From NCBI RefSeq assembly GCF_003314975.1, contig NZ_QNRF01000005.1, forward strand, positions 186,001 to 250,000: a stretch of 64,000 bases of DNA. The letters are read 5' to 3'. Position 1 is the stretch's first letter. Every line of letters starts with the position of its first letter. The position numbers were made by a program, and so were the translations under genes. Below are positions 18,268 through 27,342 of this stretch, piece by piece. The notes under the pieces are model-generated. The model saw nothing but the letters and a program-made list of their open reading frames with translations. It ran no database searches and had not been told where the DNA came from. Source of the stretch: Marinomonas aquiplantarum (GTDB taxonomy: Bacteria > Pseudomonadota > Gammaproteobacteria > Pseudomonadales > Marinomonadaceae).

Positions 18268-18282
18268 TAGTGTAATCTCGTT
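18268..18282 (+). promoter_or_regulatory. second copy of the miaE-type -10 motif
   Basis: TAGTGTAATCTCGTT matches 14 of 15 bases of the miaE copy at 17553-17567 and lies 13 bases before the ATG of the unknown gene at 18296. Its -10 would be TGTAAT. The short distance means it could equally be leader sequence. Confidence 0.3.
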
Positions 18283-18295
18283 AGGAGAACAGCTT

Positions 18296-18607
18296 ATGAG
18301 CTCGCAAAAAAGTGAAACCTTACCCGACGTGACCTATTGGTTGGCGCTGGAAATCGCAAAAGTCGATCCGGTAGTTGATTTGGATGTGATGTACCGCGGC
18401 TCAATGGAGTTGGATTATTTATATCAAGTGTTAACCAGTAAAGCGCAGCATTATTGGTGGCAAGAGCATGGTGTTAAGTTGTCACCAGTGATGGTAAATA
18501 ACGCCTTCTTCAGAGCGATTGCCATGTTGCATCATCGTAATCTTGAGTTTGACCGCTCACGTAAAACACAAGAGACGGCTTGGGTGAAAGAACTGCTAGG
18601 TCGGTGA
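18296..18607 (+). CDS. conserved-looking protein of unknown function, 103 aa
   Basis: A 103-residue soluble protein, rich in aromatics and acidic in its first half, with no signal peptide or membrane segment. It has no catalytic motif I can identify; the only cluster is histidine/tryptophan-rich (HYWWQEHG and MLHHRNLEFDRS). A strong ribosome site AGGAGA lies 9 bases before the ATG, and a strong terminator follows, so it is a genuine gene. It follows miaE with a 93-base gap and a promoter-like motif. I do not recognise the family. Confidence 0.75.
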   Translation: MSSQKSETLPDVTYWLALEIAKVDPVVDLDVMYRGSMELDYLYQVLTSKAQHYWWQEHGVKLSPVMVNNAFFRAIAMLHHRNLEFDRSRKTQETAWVKELLGR

Positions 18608-18624
18608 GTTAAAAACGTCTGATG

Positions 18625-18660
18625 AAAAACCAGTAAGCATAAGCACTTACTGGTTTTTTT
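18625..18660. terminator. bidirectional terminator between the 103-aa gene and lpxH
   Basis: A 13-bp stem AAAAACCAGTAAG / CTTACTGGTTTTT with an 8-base loop and T-runs on both strands. It separates the convergent genes. Confidence 0.92.
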
Positions 18661-18665
18661 GTGCG

Positions 18666-19445
18666 CTAATGAAATAACGCTTGTTGATGGACTGTTTGCA
18701 GAGCCTCTAACCCTTGTTTTAAAAAGGCTTCAACACTTGCATTAGATTGAGTAAATTGACCTTGCTTGAGCTCAGCGAACCAGACTTTGCTGTCCCAGTC
18801 GCCAAGTACGCAGCGCACATATTGACCATTAAGGTGAATGTCTGGTCGGTGCGTGTGGCCATGGATAATGGCGGTACATTTATGCTGCTGCAATGATTCC
18901 ACAACGGCTTGTTCCGTTACATCCATGATGCTCATGGTTTTTTCTGTCGCCATGGCTTGGCTATCGTTGCGTAACTGTGCGGCTAAAGCAATGCGCTGCT
19001 CGACCGGTAAGCTTAGGATTTGCTCCTGCCAAGCCGTTGAGCGAACAGTGCGACGGAAGGCTTGATACTCGGTGTCGGCTAGACAGTATTCGTCCCCATG
19101 AGCTAAGAGTAGCTTACCCTCTTCGAGAATGAGTTCGCTCTGCTCATCAAGCAGTGTCGCGCCAATACGTGCCAACCAAGCTTGCCCAATTAAAAAATCG
19201 CGATTGCCGTGTAGAAAGTATATTTGCCAACCCGCTTGAGATAATTCGGCTAAGGCAAGTTCGATGGGGTGATTCCATTCAGGCTGGTAATCATCACCAA
19301 TCCACGCCTCATAAAAATCCCCCAGGAGGTACAGCTCAGAAGGCGTTTTCTGTGTCTTAAGTTCATCCATCATTTGAACAAACGCCCGGATAAGATCCGG
19401 GCGTTTGTCACTTAGATGCAAATCTGAAATAAAGAATCGAGTCAT
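18666..19445 (-). CDS. lpxH: UDP-2,3-diacylglucosamine diphosphatase
   Basis: LpxH cleaves UDP-2,3-diacylglucosamine to lipid X plus UMP, the fourth step of lipid A synthesis at the inner membrane face. All calcineurin-type metal motifs are present: DLHLSD at the start, LLGDFYEAWIGDD, FLHGNRDFLIG, LAHGDEY and IHGHTHRPD. At 259 residues it is slightly longer than the E. coli enzyme (240), with the extra residues at the C-terminus. The start codon overlaps the ppiB stop by one base, so the two are co-transcribed. The ppiB-lpxH pairing is widespread in gammaproteobacteria. Confidence 0.97.
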   Translation of the reverse strand: MTRFFISDLHLSDKRPDLIRAFVQMMDELKTQKTPSELYLLGDFYEAWIGDDYQPEWNHPIELALAELSQAGWQIYFLHGNRDFLIGQAWLARIGATLLDEQSELILEEGKLLLAHGDEYCLADTEYQAFRRTVRSTAWQEQILSLPVEQRIALAAQLRNDSQAMATEKTMSIMDVTEQAVVESLQQHKCTAIIHGHTHRPDIHLNGQYVRCVLGDWDSKVWFAELKQGQFTQSNASVEAFLKQGLEALQTVHQQALFH

Positions 19446-19948
19446 TAGCCTTCGCTTTTTACCAACTCAGCAGATTCAATGATCACATCTTCAGCTGGCA
19501 CATCTTGGTGGCCTGCTTTAACGGTTGTGCTCACTTCTTTGATTTTGTTTACCACGTCCATGCCTGCTGTTACTTTACCGAAAACAGCGTAACCCCAGCC
19601 ATCTGGTGTTTTGCTGCGGTGGTTTAAAAAGCTATTATCAGCCACGTTAATGAAGAACTGAGCGGAAGCTGAATGAGGGTCCATTGTACGAGCCATAGCC
19701 AATGTACCAACTTCGTTGGTTAGGCCATTGTCAGCTTCGTTTTCAATTGGTGCACGTGTTTCTTTCTGAGTCATGCCTGGCTCAAAACCGCCGCCTTGTA
19801 CCATGAAGCCATTAATAACTCGGTGGAAGATGACGCCGTCATAAAAACCAGAAGTCACGTATTCTTCAAAGTTTTTTGCTGTCTTAGGCGCTTTTTCGTA
19901 ATCAAGTTCAATCTGAATGTCGCCGTGGTTGGTGTGTAAAATAATCAT
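19445..19948 (-). CDS. ppiB: cytoplasmic peptidyl-prolyl cis-trans isomerase (cyclophilin)
   Basis: A 167-residue cyclophilin without a signal peptide, hence the cytoplasmic PpiB type. Active-site segments are [13 protein letters not shown], with the catalytic Arg, and [17 protein letters not shown]; the family pattern [16 protein letters not shown] follows. It is transcribed towards lpxH, whose start overlaps its stop. Homologues sit beside glnS-cysS in Pseudomonas; here the queE-queC and azlCD blocks lie between. Confidence 0.96.
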   Translation of the reverse strand: MIILHTNHGDIQIELDYEKAPKTAKNFEEYVTSGFYDGVIFHRVINGFMVQGGGFEPGMTQKETRAPIENEADNGLTNEVGTLAMARTMDPHSASAQFFINVADNSFLNHRSKTPDGWGYAVFGKVTAGMDVVNKIKEVSTTVKAGHQDVPAEDVIIESAELVKSEG

Positions 19949-19987
19949 GTTTTATTCCTTATTTTATATCAGTCTAAATTTGGACAG

Positions 19988-20638
19988 CTAATCGATGTTG
20001 AGCATTTTATGTGTTTGTAGGCTTAGACGCCACCTTGGATATGCTAAACAATAATTTAAAGTGGCCGCTTGCGTGTCTTGCAATGGAATTTGTCCCTCAG
20101 CTAAGTGGCTTTGATCCATGGGTTGAAGGTAAAAATGATCAAAGGCTAGGGTTTCAAATAGGCTTGGTTGCAAATGGTGCTGTGGATAGACAAGCTTCAA
20201 CTCGTTTCCTTTGGTAACCACTAGAGGTTTATTGGTTTTAGGACTGACGCAAATCCAATCAATTCCTTTCGGCAATGGTAGGGTTCCATTGGTCTCAATG
20301 GCGATCGTATAGCCTGCCCGTTTCATGGTATTGATTAAGATCTCGTCTAATTGCAGCGCGGGTTCGCCGCCAGTGAACACTACGTATTTATGTCCTTGCT
20401 GGGCAGGCCATAATGAGTCGAGATGTTTGAGTAATAAATCGGCAGAGCGGAACTTGCCACCATTTTGGCCATCTGTGCCGATGAAATCTGTATCACAGAA
20501 TTGGCAGTCGGATTGAGCTCGTGTTTTTTCGAGGCCTGACCATAGGTTGCAGCCCGTAAAACGGCAGAATAATGCTGGGCGTCCAGCATGTGCACCTTCT
20601 CCTTGTAGGGAATAAAAGGCTTCTTTTATAGAGTACAT
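19988..20638 (-). CDS. queE: 7-carboxy-7-deazaguanine synthase
   Basis: QueE is a radical SAM enzyme that contracts the ring of 6-carboxytetrahydropterin to 7-carboxy-7-deazaguanine, on the way to preQ0 and queuosine. The cluster motif is CX14CX2C (GCNLWSGLEKTR, then SDCQFCDTDF), the spacing of the long QueE type, with FTGGEPALQLDE following. I chose the ATG at 20638 (MYSIKEAFYSLQGEG) by homology and because AAGG lies upstream. The frame continues to an ATG at 20701 and a TTG at 20719, which would add 21 or 27 residues. It follows queC on the same strand. Confidence 0.93.
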   Translation of the reverse strand: MYSIKEAFYSLQGEGAHAGRPALFCRFTGCNLWSGLEKTRAQSDCQFCDTDFIGTDGQNGGKFRSADLLLKHLDSLWPAQQGHKYVVFTGGEPALQLDEILINTMKRAGYTIAIETNGTLPLPKGIDWICVSPKTNKPLVVTKGNELKLVYPQHHLQPSLFETLAFDHFYLQPMDQSHLAEGQIPLQDTQAATLNYCLAYPRWRLSLQTHKMLNID

Positions 20639-20733
20639 GTGTTTACCTTGTGCGCCTCGAAAAACAGTCGAGGTAGGGTTATCACCTAATGACTTGGGCA
20701 TTTGTGGAACAAAAGCCAAGTGTTAGAGCAAGT

Positions 20734-21396
20734 TTAGTTTAATTCGTATTCTAGTGGATCAGTTTTACCTTGTTCGGCAAAGGCTTCTAAGCGCTCATGG
20801 CAAGCTCCGCATTTACCGCACGACTTTTCGCGACCATTATAGCAAGTCCAGGTGTTACCGTAATTTAATCCCATGTCTAAACCCGCTTTTAAAATGTCAC
20901 CTTTCGATGAATGTAAGAAAGGAGTGACAATATCGACTGCCTGATAATTGGCTATTTGTGCTACAGCGTTCATCGCGTCGACAAATTCTGGTCGGCAATC
21001 TGGGTAAATGTGGTGATCGCCTGAATGCGCACCGTAATAAACCTTACCAGCTTCTAACGATACCGCATAAGCGATGGCCATAGACAGCAACACCATGTTG
21101 CGATTTGGTACGACAGTAGACTTCATGCTGTCGCTTTCATAATGGCCTTCAGGAATGTCTTCGCCACTAGTAAGTGATGAATTTGCCATCAAGCTGTTGA
21201 TTGCGGTGATATCAACGATTTTGTGTGGAATGTTTAAGTTTTGGCAAACCTGAGCAGCGACTTCAAGCTCTTTATTATGCTTTTGGCCATAGTTAAAGGA
21301 TATTGCGTAGACTTCTAGTCCTTCTTGTATGGCGGTGTTTAGCACAGTGAATGAGTCCATTCCGCCTGAATATACCACGACGGCTTTTTCTGACAT
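20734..21396 (-). CDS. queC: 7-cyano-7-deazaguanine synthase
   Basis: QueC converts 7-carboxy-7-deazaguanine to preQ0 using ATP and ammonia. It has the PP-loop [10 protein letters not shown] near the N-terminus and the C-terminal zinc site [19 protein letters not shown] chose the ATG at 21396 ([12 protein letters not shown]), preceded by GGAG at 8 bases; the frame stays open 96 bases further upstream but homologues start here, giving 220 residues. It is first in a queC-queE unit and divergent from the MarR-GNAT gene. queF, the next enzyme, is at 50481; queD is not seen. Confidence 0.96.
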   Translation of the reverse strand: MSEKAVVVYSGGMDSFTVLNTAIQEGLEVYAISFNYGQKHNKELEVAAQVCQNLNIPHKIVDITAINSLMANSSLTSGEDIPEGHYESDSMKSTVVPNRNMVLLSMAIAYAVSLEAGKVYYGAHSGDHHIYPDCRPEFVDAMNAVAQIANYQAVDIVTPFLHSSKGDILKAGLDMGLNYGNTWTCYNGREKSCGKCGACHERLEAFAEQGKTDPLEYELN

Positions 21397-21500
21397 TTTG
21401 CTTCTCCAGTGTGAGTAAATTGGTGGCGGAGTATAGCAGAGGTTAAGGATATCAAACGAGAACTTACGAGGCTTTAAATTAATCTTTCCCATGAAATATG

Positions 21501-21514
21501 CGTAACCGGTTACG
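21501..21514. promoter_or_regulatory. perfect 14-bp palindrome, probable operator
   Basis: CGTAACCGGTTACG reads the same on both strands. It lies in the divergent gap between queC and the MarR-GNAT gene, and its right end overlaps the expected -35 position of a TATGAT -10 box at 21534-21539, a classic repressor position. The MarR domain encoded just downstream is one candidate; the central CG and shape also resemble LacI-family operators. Confidence 0.55.
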
Positions 21515-21580
21515 TAAAATAAAAAAAGCTTGTTATGATTCCGTTTCGAGGCGGCTGTTTTTGGTTGTGAGGAAGTGGGT

Positions 21581-22537
21581 ATGGAGCAGTTTGGTGTACT
21601 GACATTGGGTAGTCGATTAAAGCGTTTAAGTGATTATCTATTTGCGCAAGTTCAAGAAATTTATGGGTATTGTGAGATTCCCATTTCATCGACCTATTTT
21701 CCAATATTGCGTTTGTTGCAGGTAGAAGGGGGCTTGTCTGTCACAGAGATGGCAGATCGTCTTCATTTGAGTCACCCCGCGGTAAGTAAGCAGATCAGTA
21801 AAATGCTGAGTGAGTCTTTATTGGAAAAAATTCAGGATCCACATGATCAGCGCCGGACCATGTTGACCTTGTCGCCAATGGGGAAGCAAGCAATGGAGAA
21901 GGTTGAGCCAATCTTGCTAGAGATGCAGCAAGTATTAGAACGTATGCTGTCCTTTTCAAGTGATGACTTTATGACGGCTTTGGTAAATTTGGAGCAGCAA
22001 GTCTTAACGGATAGTGTGGCGAGTAAGGTGTTAGATCGATTGTCCGCTATTAAATTGGTGGAATTGCAATCGGAAGCACACAAAAGAGCTTTCTATGATT
22101 TGAATATGCACTGGCTTCAGCGTCATTTTCCTGAGCAAATAAATCAGCATGATCTTGCTTTATTGCAGTCACCTATGAAGTGGGTGACTAAATACAATGG
22201 GCGAATATGGTTGGCTGTGAGTCAGCGAGAGGGGCAAGAGTCTGTACTAGGTTGTCTTGCTTTCAGGCCTCATCCTGGCGGTGTTGGTGAGATTTTAAAG
22301 CTTGCTGTTGCTGATCATTGCCAGGGAATGGGTATTGCTCAGCGTTTGTTAGATCACTGTTTGCAAGTCGCTCATGAGCAAGGCATGAAAGTCTTGTGCC
22401 TGGAAACGGCAAGCTGCTTGTTGGCCGCTAAGTCTTTATATGAAAAAAATGGCTTTGTGGCAAAGCCTGTTCCTTTCACCTCTTTATATGAAAGAGCGGA
22501 TTTATATATGGAAAAAGTACTGGGAGAAAATAGTTGA
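21581..22537 (+). CDS. MarR-family regulator fused to GNAT acetyltransferase
   Basis: A 318-residue two-domain protein. Residues 1-140 form a MarR winged helix ([20 protein letters not shown], then [13 protein letters not shown]). Residues 150-318 form a GNAT domain with the acetyl-CoA pyrophosphate motif [13 protein letters not shown] and a C-terminal YEKNGF. The ATG at 21581 has GAGGA 7 bases upstream; a GTG two codons earlier is less likely. Its stop overlaps the TTG start of azlC, so the regulator and the exporter are one operon. It probably senses or acetylates the compound exported by AzlCD; that link is inferred from context. Confidence 0.88.
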   Translation: MEQFGVLTLGSRLKRLSDYLFAQVQEIYGYCEIPISSTYFPILRLLQVEGGLSVTEMADRLHLSHPAVSKQISKMLSESLLEKIQDPHDQRRTMLTLSPMGKQAMEKVEPILLEMQQVLERMLSFSSDDFMTALVNLEQQVLTDSVASKVLDRLSAIKLVELQSEAHKRAFYDLNMHWLQRHFPEQINQHDLALLQSPMKWVTKYNGRIWLAVSQREGQESVLGCLAFRPHPGGVGEILKLAVADHCQGMGIAQRLLDHCLQVAHEQGMKVLCLETASCLLAAKSLYEKNGFVAKPVPFTSLYERADLYMEKVLGENS

Positions 22538-23265
22538 ATACATTTGCATCCGTCAAAACAGGTATTGTCGCGTCCATTCCTATGATTATTGGCGGTATTC
22601 CTTTTGGAATTTTATTTGGTTCCTTGGCATCAAGTTATGGTTTAAGTCCTTGGTTCGCCATTGCCATGTCTGCCATTGTGTTTGCTGGCTCTGCGCAGTT
22701 TGTCGCGTTGGGATTGATTGCACTTAATGCCCCGATATGGGTAATTGTGTCTACTACTTTTATTGTCAATCTGCGCCATCTTTTGTATGCCGCAGATATG
22801 GTCAAATATGTCAAACATCTGCCATTTTCAACACGACTCATTATGGGCTTTGGACTCATTGATGAAACTTACGCGGCTGTAAGGCCACTTTATACGGTAG
22901 GTACTTTAAATGATAAAACAGGTCATAAGGCCTATCTCGGGTCGTTTTTAGCGTTTTATATTATGTGGAATATCACTACGGTGCTGGGAGTACTGTCTGG
23001 TGAATTGATTCCTGGTATGAGTGAGTGGGGCTTGGAGTTTGCAATGGTGGCAACTTTTATTGGGATTATTACACCTTATTTAAAAACTCAGCCATTTTGG
23101 TTATGTCTTATGAGTGCTGCCGTGTCTTCCATTGTGTTGGCAGGCCTTCCAAATAACCTAGGTCTATTGAGCTCGGCCGTCATTGGTGTGTTAGTTGGTT
23201 TCTTTGCTGAGCAGCAGAAGAGGCGCCATGAAAGTGTGACTCAATTTGAGGGAGTGGATTCATGA
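22534..23265 (+). CDS. azlC: AzlC family amino acid exporter, large subunit
   Basis: A 243-residue inner-membrane protein of the AzlC family, which with AzlD exports branched-chain or related amino acids. The family pattern is clear: IPFGILFGSLA, FAGSAQFVALGL and TTFIVNLRHLLYAADM, with about six transmembrane helices. It starts at a TTG whose last two bases begin the TGA stop of the upstream gene (TTGA overlap); TGGGAG lies upstream. azlD follows with an ATGA overlap. Substrate is unproven; azaleucine resistance gave the family its name. Confidence 0.92.
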   Translation: MNTFASVKTGIVASIPMIIGGIPFGILFGSLASSYGLSPWFAIAMSAIVFAGSAQFVALGLIALNAPIWVIVSTTFIVNLRHLLYAADMVKYVKHLPFSTRLIMGFGLIDETYAAVRPLYTVGTLNDKTGHKAYLGSFLAFYIMWNITTVLGVLSGELIPGMSEWGLEFAMVATFIGIITPYLKTQPFWLCLMSAAVSSIVLAGLPNNLGLLSSAVIGVLVGFFAEQQKRRHESVTQFEGVDS

Positions 23266-23585
23266 GTGTTCTACAGTCTTTGGTGATTATTTTGGGCATG
23301 TTTGTTGTGACTTTTGGTATTCGCTTTGTGCTATTAGCACGCGCGCACAAGGTGACTATGCCGAGTTATGTTGAGCAAGCCTTAAAATATGTGCCGGTGG
23401 CGGTATTAACGGCCATTATCACTCCTATGGTGTTAATGCCTAGTGGAGAGATGTCGCTGTCACTTGATAATCCTTGGTTGCTTGGTGCATTGGCGGCATT
23501 TGCCGTAGGCATTTATCGGCAGCAACAACTGCTTACCATCGTCGTTGGTGTGTTGGTATTTTTTGTCGCTCGATATGCTTTGTGA
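23262..23585 (+). CDS. azlD: AzlD family exporter, small subunit
   Basis: A 107-residue membrane protein with about three to four hydrophobic segments, the partner of AzlC. The family features TFGIRFVLL near the N-terminus, VEQALKYVPVAVLTAIITP and a short hydrophobic C-terminus are present. The ATGA overlap with azlC points to translational coupling and a fixed ratio of the two subunits. It is the last gene of the MarR-GNAT/azlC/azlD operon; no clear terminator lies before glnS. Confidence 0.92.
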   Translation: MSVLQSLVIILGMFVVTFGIRFVLLARAHKVTMPSYVEQALKYVPVAVLTAIITPMVLMPSGEMSLSLDNPWLLGALAAFAVGIYRQQQLLTIVVGVLVFFVARYAL

Positions 23586-23714
23586 GCACAGAAATCAGAG
23601 TGGCAGAAAAAGAAATTTGCTGAGTCATCTCCCATACAAACTTAAATGCTATATACTTGCACGTTGAAAAAATTTTCTCAGTTAGACGAATATTTATCGG
23701 GACTTACATCAAAC

Positions 23715-25388
23715 ATGTCAGAAACGTCAAAACCAGGTAATTTTATTACCCAAATCATTGATAAAGATAATGAAACAGGCAAGCACGGCGGCAAAGTGCT
23801 GACTCGTTTTCCACCTGAACCAAATGGCTACCTTCATATAGGTCATGCCAAGTCCATTTGCTTGAATTTTGGTTTGGCCCAGCGTTACCAAGGTCAGTGT
23901 AACTTGCGTTTTGACGATACGAACCCTGAAAAGGAAAGTGTTGAATATATTGAGTCTATTAAACGTGATGTTGAATGGCTTGGTTACGAATGGCAGGGCG
24001 AACCTAAATTTGCTTCTGATTATTTTGGTCAGCTTTATGACTTTGCTGTACAGCTAATCAAAGCGGGCAAGGCATATGTATGTGAGCTAAATGCCGAACA
24101 AATGCGTGAGTATCGCGGTACTTTGAAAGAGCCAGGTAAAAATAGTCCATACCGTGACCGTTCTGTTGAAGAGAATTTGGCGATTTTTGAAGACATGAAA
24201 AACGGCAAATACGCCGATGGAGAAGTGGTACTGCGCGCTAAGATTGATATGGCAAGCCCAAATATCAATTTACGTGACCCTATTATTTATCGCGTTCGCC
24301 ATGTTCATCACCATCAAACCGGTGATCAATGGTGTGTTTATCCAATGTATGATTTCACTCATTGTTTGTCTGATGCGATTGAAGGCGTTACTCACTCTGT
24401 TTGTACTTTGGAGTTTCAGGATCACCGCCCTCTATATGATTGGGTATTGGAGACACTGGGTACGGTCCATCCGCAGCAAATAGAATTTGCACGCTTGAAT
24501 CTGAATTACACTGTGACTAGTAAGCGTAAGTTAAAACAGCTGGTGGATGAGCAGCATGTTTCAGGTTGGGACGACCCACGCATGCCAACTATTTCTGGTC
24601 TACGTCGCCGTGGGTACACTTCATTATCTATCCGAAACTTCTGTGAACGAATTGGTGTGACCAAGTCGGACAGTGTGGTGGACGTTGGTATGTTGGAGCA
24701 CGCGATTCGCGAAGATCTGGATGCAAATGCCAATCGAGCTATGGCCGTTCTAAATCCAATCAAGGTGGTATTAACTAACTACCCTGAAGACAAAGAAGAG
24801 ATCTTCACGGTAAGCAATCACCCCAAAAATGAAGATGCCGGTCAACGTCAAGTGCCATTCAGTCGTGAGCTGTACATTGATGCTGCTGACTTTGCTGAAG
24901 TACCACCTCGTAAATGGAAACGCTTAACATTAGAAGGCGCGGTTCGTCTTCGTGGTGGTTACGTGATTATTTGCGATGAAGCGATCAAGAATGAAGCCGG
25001 CGAGGTGGTTGAGCTACGTTGTCGTTATGATGAAAACACTCTTGGCGTGAATCCAGAAGGTTATAAGCCGAAAGGGGTAATTCATTGGGTAAGTGCTAAG
25101 CATGCTGTTGACGCCAGTGTGAACCTATACGATCGCTTATTTGATAACGAAGCACCAGATGCGAATTACGAAGATAAGACGTTCTTAGACTTTATTAACC
25201 CAGAGTCTCTCACTGTATTAACGGGTGCGAAAGTTGAACCTTCTTTGTTAGAAGCAGAGAAAGGCCAAGGCTTCCAGTTTGAACGCGAAGGTTATTTCTG
25301 CCGTGATTTAAAAGAAGACGGTTTAGTGTTTAATCGCACCGTGACCTTGCGTGACTCGTGGGCGAAAATTGAAGCAAAAGGAAAATAA
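23715..25388 (+). CDS. glnS: glutaminyl-tRNA synthetase
   Basis: A class I aminoacyl-tRNA synthetase charging tRNA-Gln, 557 residues from the ATG at 23715, close to the 554 of E. coli. The HIGH motif is in [16 protein letters not shown] and the KMSKS equivalent is VTSKRKL. The specificity segments ([30 protein letters not shown]) and the C-terminal anticodon-binding beta-barrel are present. The frame is open 69 bases further upstream, but homologues begin at [11 protein letters not shown]. The cysS start overlaps its stop by one base, so both synthetases are made from one message. Confidence 0.97.
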   Translation: MSETSKPGNFITQIIDKDNETGKHGGKVLTRFPPEPNGYLHIGHAKSICLNFGLAQRYQGQCNLRFDDTNPEKESVEYIESIKRDVEWLGYEWQGEPKFASDYFGQLYDFAVQLIKAGKAYVCELNAEQMREYRGTLKEPGKNSPYRDRSVEENLAIFEDMKNGKYADGEVVLRAKIDMASPNINLRDPIIYRVRHVHHHQTGDQWCVYPMYDFTHCLSDAIEGVTHSVCTLEFQDHRPLYDWVLETLGTVHPQQIEFARLNLNYTVTSKRKLKQLVDEQHVSGWDDPRMPTISGLRRRGYTSLSIRNFCERIGVTKSDSVVDVGMLEHAIREDLDANANRAMAVLNPIKVVLTNYPEDKEEIFTVSNHPKNEDAGQRQVPFSRELYIDAADFAEVPPRKWKRLTLEGAVRLRGGYVIICDEAIKNEAGEVVELRCRYDENTLGVNPEGYKPKGVIHWVSAKHAVDASVNLYDRLFDNEAPDANYEDKTFLDFINPESLTVLTGAKVEPSLLEAEKGQGFQFEREGYFCRDLKEDGLVFNRTVTLRDSWAKIEAKGK

Positions 25389-26776
25389 TGGCGATGTTGA
25401 AGATTTACAACACCCTAAGTGGGAAGAAAGAAATTTTCAAACCAATTGAAGAAGGTAAAGTTGGCATGTACGTGTGTGGTAACACAGTATATGACTTCTG
25501 CCATATTGGTCATGCTCGTGCCATGATTTCTTTTGATGTGATTTCGCGTTTTATTCGTCACTTAGGTTATGAGTTAAATTATGTCCGTAATATCACGGAT
25601 GTAGATGACAAGATCATTAAGCGTGCTGAAGAGAACAATGAAAGTACGCAAGCTCTAACGGAGCGTATGATTGCCGCACAGCGTGAAGACGAATTGCGTT
25701 TAGGTAATAAAATGCCTGATCGTGAACCGAAAGCGACTGAATTTATGCAGGAAATCATTGATATGGTGCAAATCCTGCTTGATAAGGGATTTGCGTATCA
25801 AGGTTCATCTGGTGATGTGTATTATCGCGCCAATGCATTTAAAGATTACGGTAAGCTCAATAACCGTAAGCTAGAAGACATGCTGGCGGGGGCACGTATT
25901 GATGTAGAGACAGCAAAAGAGCATCCTGCAGATTTTGTTTTGTGGAAGCAGGCAAAAGTTGGTGAGGTGGCTTGGCCGTCTCCTTGGGGGTTGGGTCGTC
26001 CTGGTTGGCATATTGAGTGTTCGGCCATGTCAACTAACTGCTTAGGCAGTCATTTTGACATTCATGGTGGTGGCCCTGATCTTAAGTTTCCCCATCATGA
26101 AAACGAAATCGCGCAATCTGAAGCGGCGACTGGCAAAGATTATGTGAACTATTGGATGCATTGTGGTGCTGTTCGCGTTAACAATGAAAAAATGTCTAAA
26201 TCATTGGGAAATTTTTTCACGGTGCGTGATGTATTGGAAAAATACAATGCGGAAGTAATTCGCTACTTGATGGTGTCTAGCCAATATCGCAGTCCGATTG
26301 ATTACTCAGATCAAAGCTTGAACGAGGCAAAAGTCGGCTTGGAGCGCTTGTACACGGCTTTGCGTCAACAGTCTATTGCTGAGTCATATCAAGCAACAGA
26401 GTATACTCAGCGATTTGAAGAAGCCATGAGTGATGACTTCAATACGCCTGTTGCTGTGTCTGTGTTGTTTGAGTTGGTTCGAGAGTTAAATAAGGCGAAA
26501 ACAGAGGCGCCAGCTAAAGCAGAAGCCTTGGCGGCGGAGCTGAAGACTCTGGCGGAATTGCTGGGACTTCTTCATCAAGCGCCTGAGTACTTTTTGCAAA
26601 ACAGTACTCTAAGCGAAGGGTTGGATGAAAAAGCCATTCAAGCATTAATCGATGAGCGAACTCAAGCTCGTAAAGACAAAAATTTTGCTCGCAGTGATGA
26701 GATTCGAGATGAATTAGCGGCTCAAGGTATTGAGCTGTTAGACAGTCGTGAAGGCACTACTTGGACAAGAAGCTAA
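25388..26776 (+). CDS. cysS: cysteinyl-tRNA synthetase
   Basis: A class I synthetase for tRNA-Cys, 462 residues. Motifs: CGNTVYDFCHIGHARAM (HIGH and the first zinc cysteine), WHIECSAMSTNCLG with GGGPDLKFPHHENE (zinc site), and EKMSKSLGNFF (KMSKS). The C-terminal helical anticodon domain ends normally. It overlaps glnS by one base (TAATG). A second ATG two codons in is possible. The glnS-cysS order matches Pseudomonas. A terminator follows. Confidence 0.97.
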   Translation: MAMLKIYNTLSGKKEIFKPIEEGKVGMYVCGNTVYDFCHIGHARAMISFDVISRFIRHLGYELNYVRNITDVDDKIIKRAEENNESTQALTERMIAAQREDELRLGNKMPDREPKATEFMQEIIDMVQILLDKGFAYQGSSGDVYYRANAFKDYGKLNNRKLEDMLAGARIDVETAKEHPADFVLWKQAKVGEVAWPSPWGLGRPGWHIECSAMSTNCLGSHFDIHGGGPDLKFPHHENEIAQSEAATGKDYVNYWMHCGAVRVNNEKMSKSLGNFFTVRDVLEKYNAEVIRYLMVSSQYRSPIDYSDQSLNEAKVGLERLYTALRQQSIAESYQATEYTQRFEEAMSDDFNTPVAVSVLFELVRELNKAKTEAPAKAEALAAELKTLAELLGLLHQAPEYFLQNSTLSEGLDEKAIQALIDERTQARKDKNFARSDEIRDELAAQGIELLDSREGTTWTRS

Positions 26777-26801
26777 TCCATTAAAGGTGATAAAAAGTTG
26801 A

Positions 26802-26831
26802 GAAAGGCGATGTGTGCATCGCCTTTCTTTT
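26802..26831 (+). terminator. rho-independent terminator after cysS
   Basis: An 11-bp stem GAAAGGCGATG / CATCGCCTTTC with a 4-base loop followed by TTTT. Confidence 0.88.
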
Positions 26832-26847
26832 GCGTATCGCTAAAGGT

Positions 26848-27279
26848 TTAGTCTTTGACGACTTTTACTGCAAGCACATCACAGGGTGCGCCATGAAGGA
26901 CGCCGTTTGCTGTGGAGCCAAGTAGAAGGGCTAAGCCGTGACGGCAATGGCTGCCAACCACGATCAAGTCAACTTGCTTCTCTTCAGCAATGCGGTGAAT
27001 TTCGCTTTCGATGCCGCCTTGCGTGATGCAGCATTCATCAACGGGTACGTCAATTTGATCTTCGAGGATAGCAATGCGTTCTTTTGCTGTGTCTTGAAGT
27101 TGCGCTTGAATGTCGGTGATATCAATAGGGACATCGCCGCCATAAGCATAGTTAAGTGACTCAATAACATGCAATATGGTTAACTTGGCGCCTGTTGCCT
27201 TGCATAAACCAACAGCTTTATTGGCCACCTTGATACTTTCATCCGTTAGATCAACAGCGAGTAGAATTCTGTTATACAT
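26848..27279 (-). CDS. uspA: universal stress protein, UspA family
   Basis: A 143-residue single Usp domain. It starts with the typical MYNRILLAVDLTDES. It carries the ATP-binding type signature G-x2-G-x9-G-S/T in VGSHCRHGLALLLGSTANG, so it may bind nucleotide rather than being the strictly UspA-like non-binding form. Usp proteins accumulate under starvation and membrane stress. It lies convergent to cysS and divergent from the gene at 27343. The symbol denotes the family; the exact paralogue is unclear. Confidence 0.88.
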   Translation of the reverse strand: MYNRILLAVDLTDESIKVANKAVGLCKATGAKLTILHVIESLNYAYGGDVPIDITDIQAQLQDTAKERIAILEDQIDVPVDECCITQGGIESEIHRIAEEKQVDLIVVGSHCRHGLALLLGSTANGVLHGAPCDVLAVKVVKD

Positions 27280-27342
27280 CTAGAATACCTCCAGAGTTGG
27301 CTTGATATATTCATTGTAGTTTAAAATCAAAGAGACACTAAA

